DNA of 64,000 nt from Onychomys torridus (GCF_903995425.1 NC_050453.1:20960258-21024257), one strand, 5' to 3'. Positions 21,330 to 32,639 are shown, numbered from the stretch's first letter. Made by a program: numbers and translations. Notes: generated from the letters alone by a model not told the origin.

Positions 21330-22286
21330 CTAAACTAGAAACAATAGCCCAATGTTATTTTTCAAGGCTACTGTTTTTCTCATGATCTTTCTAAAAGCGT
21401 TCTTCATATCCTTATTCCTGAGGCTGAATATGATGGGACTGAGGAAAGGGGTAATAATGGTATAAGGAACTGCTATGAGTGCATCATCTCCTCCTGAGGC
21501 TTCTGGCTTCAGATAAGCAATGGATGCAAACCCAAAGTGGATGATGACCACAGTGAGGTGTGAGGCACAGGTGGAAAATGCCTTTTGCTTACCCTCAGCT
21601 GAGGGGATCTTAAGGACAGAAGAAAGGATGAACACATAAGTCAAGAAGATGAGCAAGAATGTACCCACTAAGCCAAACATTGACATTAGTGTTACAGTGA
21701 ATTCTGTGAGGTCACTGTCTATGCAGGACAGTCTCACAACTGCCCTCATGTTGCAGAAGAAGTGTCTGATGAGGTTGGGTATGCAGAAAGACACCCTGAA
21801 TACAAGTGCAATTTGTATAAAAGAGACCAAGAATCCTCCAGCCCAAGCAGAGGCCACAAGTTGTCCACATGCAACATTGGTCATAAGAAGAGGATATCTG
21901 AGGGGGTTGCAGATGGCCAGGAAGCGGTCATACCCCATCAAGGTGAGAATGATGCAATTTGTTCCACCAAGGCCCAGGAAGAAGCACATCTGCAAGCCAC
22001 AGCCAGTGACTGAAATTCGTCTGTCCTTGTCCAGGAGATCCACCAGCATCTTGGGGATGATAGTCAGGGTATAACAGGTCTCAGAGAAGGAGAGTGCACT
22101 GAGGAAGAGGTACATAGGGGTGTGGAGAGATCTGTCCACCCAAGTCAAAGCCATGATGGCCAGGTTGCCTGCAAGAGTGAGAATATAGAGGCAGAAGAAG
22201 ACCACGAAGAGGAAGGTCTGTACATGTGGGTAAGCAGAGAAGCCTATGAGAATGAATTCCTTCAGGATTGTTTGGTTGATTGCCAT
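21330..22286 (-). CDS. Or10x: Olfactory receptor, family 10 subfamily X, copy 2
   Basis: An intact 318-codon odorant receptor paralogous to 4368-5300. The same OR landmarks are present: NQT at 4-6, LHTPMY 54-59, MGYDRFLAIC 117-126, Cys96/Cys178, KAFSTCASHL 235-244, PIIFSLRN. Residues 1-144 equal copy 1 exactly. From 145 on there are 18 substitutions before the end, six of them in TM4-TM5 (145, 154, 156, 158, 159, 162), a region that shapes the odorant pocket. The A-run before the stop has five A where copy 1 has six, so the frame misses the usual stop and adds eight residues (NIGLLFLV after KN). Both copies look functional; odorants are unknown. Confidence 0.92.
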   Translation of the reverse strand: MAINQTILKEFILIGFSAYPHVQTFLFVVFFCLYILTLAGNLAIMALTWVDRSLHTPMYLFLSALSFSETCYTLTIIPKMLVDLLDKDRRISVTGCGLQMCFFLGLGGTNCIILTLMGYDRFLAICNPLRYPLLMTNVACGQLVASAWAGGFLVSFIQIALVFRVSFCIPNLIRHFFCNMRAVVRLSCIDSDLTEFTVTLMSMFGLVGTFLLIFLTYVFILSSVLKIPSAEGKQKAFSTCASHLTVVIIHFGFASIAYLKPEASGGDDALIAVPYTIITPFLSPIIFSLRNKDMKNAFRKIMRKTVALKNNIGLLFLV

Positions 22287-22316
22287 TGCTTGGATTCCTG
22301 AAATGTGAAAGAAGAA
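22287..22316 (-). promoter_or_regulatory. Splice acceptor of the Or10x copy 2 coding exon
   Basis: The same TTTCACATTTCAG acceptor as copy 1 precedes the ATG, with the exon edge at 22297. It lies inside the 479-bp identical tract. Confidence 0.75.
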
Positions 22317-22332
22317 ACAAATAAACCTTCAA

Positions 22333-25300
22333 TTTGTCCTTCATATTGTCAAATGAAATGCATGGTGTGGATAAGAAAAATCACCACACTTACAGCATAC
22401 AATCAATTTTCCATTCAGTTTAGCAAAACTCAGCCATGTATGTAGATGATGTGATTTCATAATTGTGCATTTATTTCTTCAGCAATAAATTATTAATTTA
22501 TTAATCAGCCCAGAGGGATGATTTGGGACTATTTAAAGCATTCTATTGGCTGGTAATTTAATATTGGTGAAATACTCCTCTTGGTATTCAGATAAAAGGT
22601 GCTCAGATCAATTAGCTGAACTACATGTGGATAAAACTCTCAACGCTGAAAAAATACTGAGTGACTTTTCAGCCTGAGGAAATTACTCAGTAGATAATAC
22701 ATTTGCTGAACAATCATGAGGACATTAGTTCAAAATACAGCACCTAAATAAAAGGTGGACATGCCTGTATCCAGCACTGAAGATGCAGAGACAGAATACC
22801 TAGGGCAATTGGCTATCCAGACTATTTGGAACTGCGTCTCTGACTTCAGCAGAGACCCTGCCTCAGTAAATGAAGTAGAGAATAATAGAGGGAGACACTC
22901 AGTATCAGCTTTGGGCCCTCATGTGCATGTGTATCCATGCACACCCAAACACATATGCGAAAAAGCATACTCCCATGTAAACATGAAAACCATAATATAA
23001 AATAAAAGACATGCTGAAGGATAAAAGGACAGAGTTAGGTCTAACACAGATACTCCTAAATAATAAATAGCCTGTAAATATTCAGTAAGTGGAGACTGAG
23101 AATTATTTCTAAGTGCAATGGCTTACAACTGTTGGAGAAACCTGAAGTGATTTTACTTCTTGAAGAAAGTAACTAGGTTCTAATTTATTAAAGAAATACT
23201 TTAAAAGTTGTTTTGCTTTTGATACTCTGAGAAGAGGGATGCATGAAAGTTAAAATACCCCAGCTTTAACAAAACATAGCATATCAAGTTGCAGTAAGAC
23301 TAAGCCCTCCACATGTAGTAAGGCTGGGCAAGAAGCCCAAGTATGAGAAGCAGGATCCCAAAAGCAAGTAAAAGAGTGGGAGACATGCCCTGTTCCCACT
23401 GTTAGGAGTCTCACAAGAGGACCAAGCTACACAACTGTAACATATATGCAGAGGGCCTAGGTCAGTCCCATGCAGGCTCCTTGGCCATTGGTTCAGTCTC
23501 CATGAACCCCTATGAGCCCAGATTAGTTGATTCTGTGAGTTTTCTTGTGGCATCCTTGACTCCTCTAGCTTCAACAATCCTTTCTCCTCTTCTTCTGCAG
23601 GATGTCCTGAACTCTGCCTAATATTTGGAGACCCTCCCTAATGTGGGAGACCTGCCCTTTCCTAAACAGAAATATAGGAGGAGTGAATTGAGGAGTGTGA
23701 ACAAAGGGACTGGCAGGAGAGGAAGGTGGGGAAACATCCCTGGAATGTAAAATAGAAATAAATTTATTAAAAAATATTGCAGCATTAAATTTGAAAATGG
23801 TTAGTTATCATGAGACAGCTAAGCCCTAAATGGGAGATACATACATATATATTTGGCACTGCCCCACTATTAAGGCTCTAGATACATTACAGAAAAGGAG
23901 GCAGAAAAAATTTGAGAACTGGGTGATGGGAAGCATGTTTTGAGTTGCTGTCTTGTGGACATTATATGGTGACCCCAATCGTGTTCTTATAACTACACAA
24001 GATCGAATCAGCAGAAATCTCAACATATAGAGCTGATGGTCTCCAGACCTAATTACATTCTGTTCTCCATTGCCATTGATTATTTCTGGAAGAAGGGAAA
24101 AAAATCAATCTTCATTGAATATTTGGCCACTGGTAGGTTTCCCATACTTCAGTGGAAACACCCATGCACAAATGGGTAGGTCTAATTGGATTGAGTGTTC
24201 AGATCTATGTGTAGTGCATAGATATGATTATACTTCATTGCATCTATATATGCAATTTTCAAAAAAATGAGAAAAGAATTAAAAAGAACACCCCAGGATA
24301 CTCAGGATTAATAATAATTAGATCACGTGATATTGACAGTCTCAATATGTAAGCCCGATACAGGAGGTAATGAGATTGTGCTCATTTCCTGAATGATCAG
24401 CTCGTCATTAAAAAAGGAGAGACAAATTCTGTGAAATCAGTGTGAATTCTTCAGTAACTCTGATGTATTTAATCTTATCCTCCCATGACTTCCACAACAT
24501 GATGCCTGTCTTTATAATTAATATATTTGCCTTTCTATTATACAGAGCTATTTATCCTGTCTCACATGTCAATGTATTTGATAACTAGAATTTACGGAGT
24601 CTACATTTTCCCAAATTCTTTCAAATGTTTATTGATTTTTCACTTCACTGCATAAATATGAAGTGCATGTGACAGCTGTGGTCTGTGTGGGACAGCTGCG
24701 ATTATCTCACTTTGGAAATAATTATATCTAGGAAGTGGCATATTTGTAACTGGAATCACACTGTTTTGATCCCAACTCCCCATTCTTTCCACTTCCCTGT
24801 GTTTTCCTTTCAAGAATGGGACCGTGATCATCATGATCATCATTTCTGTGTTTCTCGAGGTGATACTGCAGAACACTTTAAGACAAGTAAGTGTTGTATG
24901 GATAAGTTCAGAATCAGAAAGTGGCTAACCTAGAAATGATGTCTGCCTTGCTTTTTCAGTACTGTGAGTTTTGAACATGTAGAATAACAGAGTTCGCACT
25001 GCTTAGATTTCATTCAGTCTAGATTAAGCTTCTTATGGCAGAATCTGTCTTGCACTGTCAGAAGAGGCACAGAAAAATAATGTAAATATACTAATAGTTC
25101 CAGAGATGATATACACCCTGTGGACTCCACCTTACATGTTTCTTTGATCTTTTCTCTTCCACCTGCTTCAATCATCCTTTTTTCATGTTGTGCAAGAACA
25201 GTGTGCTCTAATTTTCCTTCCTTTTTTCCCTTTGTCATATTGCCTCAGTAGCTTCTTATCTGTGAATTATAATTTCTCAGTTGGAAGCTAGGGACTTCTG

Positions 25301-26264
25301 TTCTCTTCATAGATATCTTACAGAGGGTTGCATTTTAGGAAACTCTGGCCTTCTTAGTATCTGAGTATACTGTAAGTCTTCCAGGCCTCAAAACTTGCTC
25401 ACACAGTATTACTCCAATTACCCCTAGGGCTACCATTCTGTAACAACCTGGGTCTTCACTCTTCCCCTCCCAGAAAAGTTAGGTCCCTCAAGGCCTCTTC
25501 TGTTGTGATCTGCCACTCAAACACACACTGATGGGAATCAGTAGAACACCTCACACACCAGTACTCTTAAGTTCTCTCACTCTTCATGTAGCAACTCTGT
25601 AAGAAATTCAGGTCTATGTATCCTAAAATTGAGGGTTAACTTATTTTCTTAAATCACATAATAACACATTAGCAAAAAGGATGCTGATTTAGTTTCAGTG
25701 TCCTTAGAACAAAACCCATAACTTCTCTGTAACATTAAGTACAAGCAAATTCCATATTTCATCCAACCTATATAGTTACTTCCAACGAAACCATGGGATG
25801 GGGGTTGTTTGCAAAGCTTTCATAAATAGAAACATTTTGAATTGCAAACACAGGTGTGGTGGCTCAAGCCTGTCATCCTGTAATTTCAGCACACAAAAGG
25901 CTGAAGCAGGAGGTTTGCTTAGTTCAAGGTCTGCCTGGGTTAAACAATGAGCTCTAGGCCAGCATTGGTTAAAGTGTAGTATCATTTTATTTTTAATGAG
26001 GTGGAGAGATGGCTCAGAACACTTGCTGCACTTCCTAAGGACCCTAGCTCAGTTCCTAGTACCCACATAAGGCAGCTCACACATGCTTGTAACTACAGCT
26101 CCATTACTGGATCCCACCTTACCTTCATCTATTTTTGAAGTTGCCGCTAACTCTACTCTCTCCAGTTTAGTTTGGGTTATCAATCTGTGCTCTTCAATGA
26201 CAAACAGAAATAATGAGGAGGGGCATAGTCAGTGCTGTCTTTCTTTCTGTGGTGATAACTAATT
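22333..26264. other. Upstream region of Or10x copy 2, duplicated non-coding
   Basis: No gene. 24586-24860 is the well-kept block described for copy 1. 23284-23600 is L1 3'UTR antisense joined to 23600-23770 L1 3'UTR sense, an inversion typical of twin priming. 25845-25980 and 26000-26120 are old SINEs shared with copy 1. Confidence 0.55.
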
Positions 26265-26426
26265 ATGAATAAAAGAGAGCCAGCAGAGCTGGAATACTTT
26301 CCTACCTTTCATTTAATTAAATGCCAAGGCCAAGTCACTGTCGCAGGTATATTCTTCTGGAAGATACTCTTCACAGTTTTGGTGTCAGCATTTGTTGTCT
26401 CTACTCATCAGAAACAAAACCGAGTT

Positions 26427-26582
26427 ATGAACATCACTGCTCTAAGAGTCTGGATCCTTCTATTGCTGGTTGTTGCTGTACCTTTTGTATTTGAGTTTCT
26501 GCAGTTGGCAAGGATGGAGTTTTCTGAGTTTGTGCGCCTTTACTCTCTCTGTGGCTCTAGAGTTGTGGGATATGAGGGTTAA
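26427..26582 (+). CDS. Hypothetical 51-residue membrane-like peptide, copy 2
   Basis: Duplicate of the frame at 11679-11834 with one residue changed. Here the open frame extends upstream to an ATG at 26265 (105 codons), but that extension is not open in copy 1, so the shared inner ATG is the better start if the frame is real. Hydrophobic residues 9-25 could span a membrane. Not recognised; low confidence. Confidence 0.2.
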   Translation: MNITALRVWILLLLVVAVPFVFEFLQLARMEFSEFVRLYSLCGSRVVGYEG

Positions 26583-26985
26583 GTGACTAAGTAGGCTGTG
26601 CTCGTCCCTCACCACCCGCGAAATGACCTCAGGTCATTGCTTCCTGCCACTGTGAGATGCTGTGTGATTCTTATCAAAGGTTGAGGCTCCCCAGCTCTTG
26701 AGGTTTGTATGGTTTTGGTTAGGAGAGCCCTGGAGATCCCTGTTGTCTTTCATCAGAGAAGGAAGAAAACTTTCTCTCTCAACTTTATAATTTGGTCTCA
26801 TTAGTTATAGGGCTTTGTGTAATATGCGATCTCTGATACATTTCTACAGATCCTTGGGGATTTGCTGTGTGCAGAGTTCATCATGCCCACAAACAAAGCT
26901 TTCTGCTGCTCAGTGATTTTTTTTTGTCTGGCAGGAAGCCCCAGTGGAAACTAGGAACCCCAGTGCTCATTGGGTTTTCTTTGAC

Positions 26986-28240
26986 ACAGACGCTGTTTTG
27001 AATAAAATGTTATTGAGCCTCCTTCCCCTTACTTCTTATTTAGAGTTTGGCCCCAGGCTGCAATGACCAGGCTTATTGGGCCCCTATAAGCCAGCTGTAG
27101 CAAAAACAAAACAAACAAACAAACCCTTGATGTGTAAATGTAGTGGAAATCTCCTGTCTGATCCCCTCCAACATCTGGTTAAATGTATCTACTCCTTTCC
27201 TCCAGGTGATGTCTGATTATCCCAGCTTGCATTCAGCAAGAGTCCTATTGGATCAGTTTAGCAGGAATCCCCTTTGACTCATCATATATCTCAGTAATTT
27301 CTCATCCACAGAACTTCCTCCCTGTGCCATGGCTACATCTCTGCTTTTCCTTGCTGTGTAAAAAGTTGTGTCTGTGCTCCATTTTTAAGTGGATTGTTTT
27401 TTCCCTTGATGTTTTGTTTTTAGTTGTTTATATATTCTAGATACTAACCATCTCTCAGATTTATTGCCAGTAAATATTTTTCCCATTCTGTAGGCTGCCT
27501 CTTTACTCAGTTAATTATATCTTTTGCTATACAGGTTCCTTTTCTTTTTCTGAAGTCCTATTTACTAGTTGTTGGTCTTAATGCCTGTGTCAGCAGGGTA
27601 TTGTTCAGAAAGTCCTTTTATCTGTCAGTGAGTTCAAGCTTACTCCCTTCTTCCTATTTTTTTTTTTTTTGTCAGAGCTGAGGACCGAACCCAGGGCCTT
27701 GTGCTTGCTAGGCGAGCGCTCTACCACTGAACTAAATCCCCAACCCGTCCCTTCTTCCTTCTATATCACATTCAGGGTATCAGGTCTTATGTTGAGGTCC
27801 TTGATCCAATTGGAGTTGAGTTTTATGCAAGATGAGAGACAAGGATCCACTTTCATTCTTCGGCATATAGCCATTTAGTTTAACCAGCACCATTCGTTGA
27901 AGATGTTGTCTTTTCACCCAAGTACATTACTGGCCTTGTTTTGGTCATGAATCAGATGGCTGTATTAGTGTGGGTTTATATGTGTGCCCTGCATTGTAGT
28001 CCATTGATCAGTGTGTCTGGTTTTATGCGAGTACCATGTTGTTCTTTTATTACCATAGCCTGCACTATAACTTGAAATCTAGGATAGTGATTCCTCCTAG
28101 AGTTTTGTTATTGCTCAGGATTGTTTTGACAACCCCAGGTCTTTTTGTCTCCATATTAAATTTGAGGTTTATTTAAATGGAGAATTACATTGAGATACTG
28201 ACAGCTATTGCAATGAATCTTTAAGATTGTTTTGGTAGTT
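26986..28240 (-). mobile_element. Antisense L1 remnant with an ID SINE
   Basis: About 27380-28140 is the reverse complement of L1 ORF2 (TTTATATATTCTAGATACTAACC, GTCCATTGATCAGTGTGTCTGG). It is split by a minus-strand ID at about 27652-27748 (GTCAGAGCTGAGGACCGAAC to CCCCAACCC). 26986-27380 is not assigned. Confidence 0.75.
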
Positions 28241-29540
28241 TGACTAGAGTTTTCAAAAGGTAAAATACAAATGGCTGAGAAACATTAAAAATTATTTATG
28301 TTCCTAAGCCATCAGGAAAACACAATTTAAAACTACTTTGAAATTTCAAGTTTCCTTGTGGCTAAGATTTAAAACAACACCCCTTCCACACACACACAAA
28401 TGACAACAAATATTGGTGTAGATTTGGGGAAAGGGGCAATTACTCATTGCCAGTGGGAGTGCTAATGGATGCAGTCACTATGGAAATCAGTGCACCATTT
28501 CCTCAAAACGCTAGAAACTGATTTACCATAACACTCCTGTGCATATACCCAAAGAATTGTACATGTTAGTATAGACAGTCTTGCTCACCCATGTTCACTG
28601 CTGCTCTATTCATAATATCCAGTGGTTCAGAGCACTTACTACTCTTCCAAAGGAAGTGAGTATAGCTGCAGTTTTTCTGATACAGCCTGACCCACGGTCA
28701 GGACAAATCTCTCTCACTGGCCAGTTCTGCAGCTGCTCAGACCCAACCAAGAAAACATACAGAGACTTGTATTGCTTACAAACTGTATAGCCATGGTAGA
28801 TTTCTTGTTATCTAGTTCTTCTATCTTAAATTAACCCATTTCTATTAGTCTATACTTTGCCATGTGGCTCATGGCTTATTGGTATCTTACATCTCACTTG
28901 TCATGGCAGTGGCTGGCAGCATCTCTCTGCCTCAGGCTTCCACTTCCTATAATTCTCCTCTCTCCTTGTCCCACCTATACTTCCTGCCTCTCTACTAGCC
29001 AATCAGTGTTTTATTTATTAACCAATCAGAGCAACACATTTAACATACAGAATATCCACAGCAAGTGATTTCAAATCCCAGCATCTAAAGGGTGATTAAG
29101 AATCAATTGCTCCAGTTCTAAGGGGATGCAATGTCCTTTTTTGGCCTCTGTGGGCACTGCACACATGTATTGTACAGACACACATCCAGATAAAACAATG
29201 AAATGCATAAAAACAAATAAATCTTCAAAAACAATGAATAGATAATAAAAATGTGGCTCAATGGAATATTATTTAACTGTTAAGGAAATTGAAATTATGG
29301 AATAGGCAAGTAAATTGATGGGGCTGGAAATAATCATTCTGTATGAGGTAACAGATCCAGAAAGACAAAAATCACACATTCAAAAAATAATTTGTGAATG
29401 TTAGCTTTTAATCATCAGACATGTATTCTCTATTCTCCATTTGGAGTACTCACAAAGGTAAAGAGCCATATAAGGTAATTTTAAGGCAGTGGAAATAGAA
29501 TGTAGTGGAGTATAAATGGATAGAAGAGAATTATAGAACA
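28241..29540 (+). mobile_element. L1 ORF2 3' fragment, sense, split by SINE and LTR
   Basis: Sense L1 text (ATGGCTGAGAAACATTAAA, then GGCAATTACTCATTGCCAG) runs to about 28620 and resumes at about 29225-29400. Between lies a B2-like SINE that is itself interrupted by the LTR at 28657-29060. This is three nested layers. Confidence 0.75.
28657..29060 (-). mobile_element. Solo LTR (family A), antisense, inside a B2-like SINE
   Basis: The minus-strand reading begins TGTGGATATTCTGTATGTT and ends ACTCA. The 5-bp flanks GGAAG (28652-28656) and GCAAG (29061-29065) differ by one base, as expected for an aged 5-bp duplication (ERV3/MaLR style). The SINE halves at about 28622-28656 and 29061-29215 join when it is removed. 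A second member lies at 37388-37799. Confidence 0.8.
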
Positions 29541-30217
29541 GCCTGACCAAGACAATTCTCATATAAGAAGACATTTAATTGGGGCTACATCCTTATCCAT
29601 AGTTTGAGAGAGAGGCTGGACCTAGAGGGACTTTTGAAACCTCATGACCAACCCCAGTGACACACTTCCTCTACCAGGGCCAAATCTTCAATACTTCTAA
29701 CCCTTTCAAATAGTGCCATTCCCTGGTGACTACACACTTAAATATATGAGCCTGTAGAGGTCATTCTTAATCAAATGACAACATTCCACTAACTGACTTC
29801 CATATTATAATGAAATCAGACAATTAGCCTATCTTCAAAAGTCCTCATAGTTTATCACAGTCTCAACAATGTTTAAAAGTCCAAAGTTCAATGTCTCTTA
29901 TGAGACACAAGGCAATCTCTTAGCTGTAACCTCTGTAAAATCAAATAATCAAAAAAATCAGATCACATGCTTCCAACAAATAAAGGCACAGGATATACTT
30001 GACCATTCCAAAAGGAAGAAAGGAAGCATAGTGAGCAAATACTGGAGCAAAACCAGAATGAAAGCCAGCAGGACAGACTCCAAATTCTGCACCTCCATGT
30101 CTAATGCCAAAGAGCTCTTCAGATCTCAAACTCTTTTCAGCTCTGTTGACTGAAACACACTTCTCTCTCTTGGGGTGATTCCACACCTGGTTTACAGTAG
30201 GTATCCCATAACTCTGG
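29541..30217. mobile_element. Older rodent repeat, left part
   Basis: 29560-29790 is closely related to 32260-32560 (shared ACACACTTCCTCT / AGGGCCAAATCTTC type text), in the same orientation. The two could be terminal repeats of one old element whose interior was later invaded by the retrovirus at 30218. Family not named. Confidence 0.5.
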
Positions 30218-30521
30218 TGTAGTGGATAGCCATCCCAGCATTGGCCTGGAAGTTCCAACCTCCATTGAGGCTTCAGTAATGATCACGCTCACAAGGCGGG
30301 GTAGAGGAAGGAGTGGAAGACCGAGGAGCAGGAAGAGGTGGCTCTCTTGGTTCCGGGACGCCGGACGCTGGAGGTGGACGGAGCAGAGTTCTCCAGAGAA
30401 CATCGCCGGACTACCCTATACCTTTGCCAGACCCTGCAACCTACCCCTTCATTTGTAAGTTACCCCACAAAATAAACCTCCCTTTTAACTACATGAAGTG
30501 GCCTTAATAATTTCACCAATA
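30218..30521 (+). repeat. 5' LTR of the ERV2 relic
   Basis: 304 bp, closely matching the solo LTR 15266-15568 in reverse orientation. AATAAA occurs near its 3' part (CCACAAAATAAACCTCC at about 30465-30481), a likely polyadenylation signal. Confidence 0.9.
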
Positions 30522-30523
30522 TC

Positions 30524-30541
30524 TGGCGCCCAACGTGGGGC
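30524..30541 (+). promoter_or_regulatory. Primer-binding site, tRNA-Lys(1,2) type
   Basis: TGGCGCCCAACGTGGGGC equals the complement of the tRNA-Lys(1,2) 3' end used by betaretrovirus-like elements. Its place two bases after the LTR fixes the LTR end and the orientation. Confidence 0.92.
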
Positions 30542-30952
30542 AAATTCCAAAGACCCAGGCGGCTCCCTCCCTCAGCCTCCTCCTGGCTGGCGGCTGGTGG
30601 GCACCTAAACCCGCCTACAAAGTTCCATTTAACCAGGGGACACCTACACGGTCCCATTCCCAAAAAAGGGAACAGCTAATCCAGTCTCAGTTCCCCAGCT
30701 TAGCCCCTAGACCAGCGAAAACCACTGTGAGTGAGGCATTCCCACTCCTCCCTGAGTGCCAGCTCCACGCCATCTTGGCTCCTGCCTTCAGCTGCCGCCA
30801 GCCAAGGTCGCTAGCAGGCCTTGCTTTGGAGCTATACCAACGCCTCCTGCTGGCTGAAAAGTGCTACTGCACCCCCCAAAACCACGGAAAGGTAAGCTTC
30901 TTTCAAGTAAAAGTACTTGATAATTTTACACCTTAAAACTGACTAACAAATT

Positions 30953-31372
30953 TTGAGTAATTCTTATAATATGGCTGACAACATTACCTCACAAGAATTT
31001 AAAAACCTTTTTGCCTGTATGATGAATGACATTTTCCTGGAAATATACGACCTCCCTAAGACATATCTGGCCTGTACCATTTTGACATTCATTATAATAA
31101 TTCACACAGTGTTCAAACACTGGTTTAATAGTAAGAACAAAGATGAGTCATTATTGGGACTGATACAGGCTTTAAAAGATAGCAATGAGGATTTACATAA
31201 AAAGATTCTCTCTCTGGAATCTGCTAACCAGAATTTACAAAACAAGCTTGTACCCAAAATTGCTTTTATTGATAATAAATATGAGTATTTAATGGATAGA
31301 ACACTAACTCTCCAGAGTGAAGTTGTAGCTACTCAGACACTATATAAGGAAAAAAAAATTATCATTACTTGA
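30953..31372 (+). pseudogene. Retroviral 5' frame (gag N-terminal region), relic
   Basis: A 139-codon open frame after the leader. It has a hydrophobic span at about residues 38-58 (starts YLACTILTF) and then a Lys/Leu/Glu-rich stretch (residues ~70-105) likely to form a coiled coil. Its place right after the leader and before a gag capsid-like start suggests an unusual Gag N-terminus or a separate small leader protein. The following frame is offset by +1, so the pair is broken or frameshifted. No function is claimed. Confidence 0.55.
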
Positions 31373-31385
31373 TAAGATAAGGTCC

Positions 31386-31865
31386 ATGGAATCATATGTT
31401 TCAGAAGAACATAAAAACTTCCATGATTCCATGAAAAATCTAAAATCCCTTACAAGAGAGGAGGTTTACTCCCTGGAACAGACCCTAGGAGCTCGTTTAC
31501 AAGCCCTGGAGAAAACTCTCAATAAACGTGACAAGGGACCTAATAAGCAGAAGGGCAAGACCATACAGGTTGTAACATCTCCAAATGGCTCTCATACAAT
31601 GGCTTATCCTGTTATCATCCATGAGAAGCCAGCAGATGACACACACCCCGAGCCATATACAACATATACATTACAACCAATTTCAACAAGGGACTTCCAA
31701 GGCAGTTCATGTTTCATTTTCCCAGCTTCACACAGTGACCTCTTTGGTCCTACATTCAGGCACACCCCTGACACATACTTTCCCTCAATGGCTTTTCTTA
31801 GCATGAAGGGGGAGGAAGATTCCACAATACCCTTTTGTGCTTCCTTTACTCTAAAGCCAGAGTGA
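31386..31865 (+). pseudogene. Chimeric frame: gag fragment joined to older repeat
   Basis: A 159-codon frame. Residues to about 105 look gag-like: a coiled-coil start, a basic KGPNKQKGK patch, then a Pro-rich segment ending in YTLQPISTRDFQ, which resembles the start of a betaretroviral capsid domain. After that the sequence follows the older host repeat (CACCCCTGACACATA, ATTCCACAATACCC), so the last ~50 residues are an accident of the junction. It is a relic; it should not be taken as a working viral protein. Confidence 0.6.
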
Positions 31866-32600
31866 TGTGGCTGAAGCAGCCTGGTTCTGCTGCTTGCTGG
31901 GGCTGGAACTTGACCCCCCTTTTCAATTACATTTGTATTAGCTTTCTGTTATTGATTTTTTGTTTTTTGTGTGTTTTTTTTTTTTACACTGATTAAGCTT
32001 TCTTTAATTTCTTTTCACAAGTTCAAATATTACCTGAGTGAGGTCCTGCCCCAGCACTGACTTTCATGTTTCTTCCAGTATGACCCAATAAGCCTTGCTT
32101 AAAGCATTCAATCACTCTCCTTGTTCAAAGTCCCAAAGTCTTCCATATTCCTCCAACAAATAGCATGGTCAGTCCTGTCACAGCAATAGCCCAACCCCTG
32201 GAACCAACCTCTGTCTTAGTCATTGTTTTGTTGTTGTAAAGAGATACCATGCACAAGGCAACTTATACAATAAAACATTTAACTGGGGGCTTGTTTATAG
32301 TTTCGACAGATCAGTCCATTATTAACATGGTGGGGAGCATGGTGACATGAATGGCATTGGAGCAGCAGCTGAAAGCTACCTCCTGATCTTTAGGCAGAGA
32401 GGCTGGACCTAGAGTGGGCTTTTGAAACTTCAAGGCGAACCCCAGAAACACATTTCCTCTAACAAGGCCAAACTTTCTAATCCTTCTAATCCTTTCAAAT
32501 GCTGCCATTGCCTTTCTCTGGTGAGTAAGCATCCAAATGTAAGAGACTATGGGGGCCATCTTATTCATAGCACCATAGCTGGCCAACACATTATTCCATT
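31701..32600. mobile_element. Older rodent repeat, right part
   Basis: Continues the repeat interrupted at 30217. 32210-32590 parallels 29560-29790. The minus-strand frame at 32311-32736 runs through this repeat and is not a gene. Confidence 0.5.
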
Positions 32601-32639
32601 TTGTAGACTGCCTCAAAGGTATAGTGATTGTTGTTTTTG

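Larger units (their letters stand above)
20355..26985. repeat. Segmental duplication, copy 2 (with Or10x copy 2)
   Basis: Direct-orientation partner of 3490-12240. Copy 2 is shorter because it lacks the insertions listed for copy 1. It has its own gain at about 23270-24290: an inverted L1 3' end (23284-23770) plus repeat-like text. The two copies are separated by the nested transposon block 12420-20010. Confidence 0.85.
30218..31700 (+). mobile_element. Truncated mys-like ERV2: 5' LTR, primer site, leader, gag start
   Basis: The LTR is 30218-30521 (TGTAGT...CCAATA), followed two bases later by the primer-binding site at 30524-30541. Leader sequence then runs to about 30952, followed by gag-related frames. 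The element stops inside gag at about 31700, where older repeat text resumes. No pol, env or 3' LTR is seen, so it is a defective relic, deleted at its 3' end. Confidence 0.82.
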
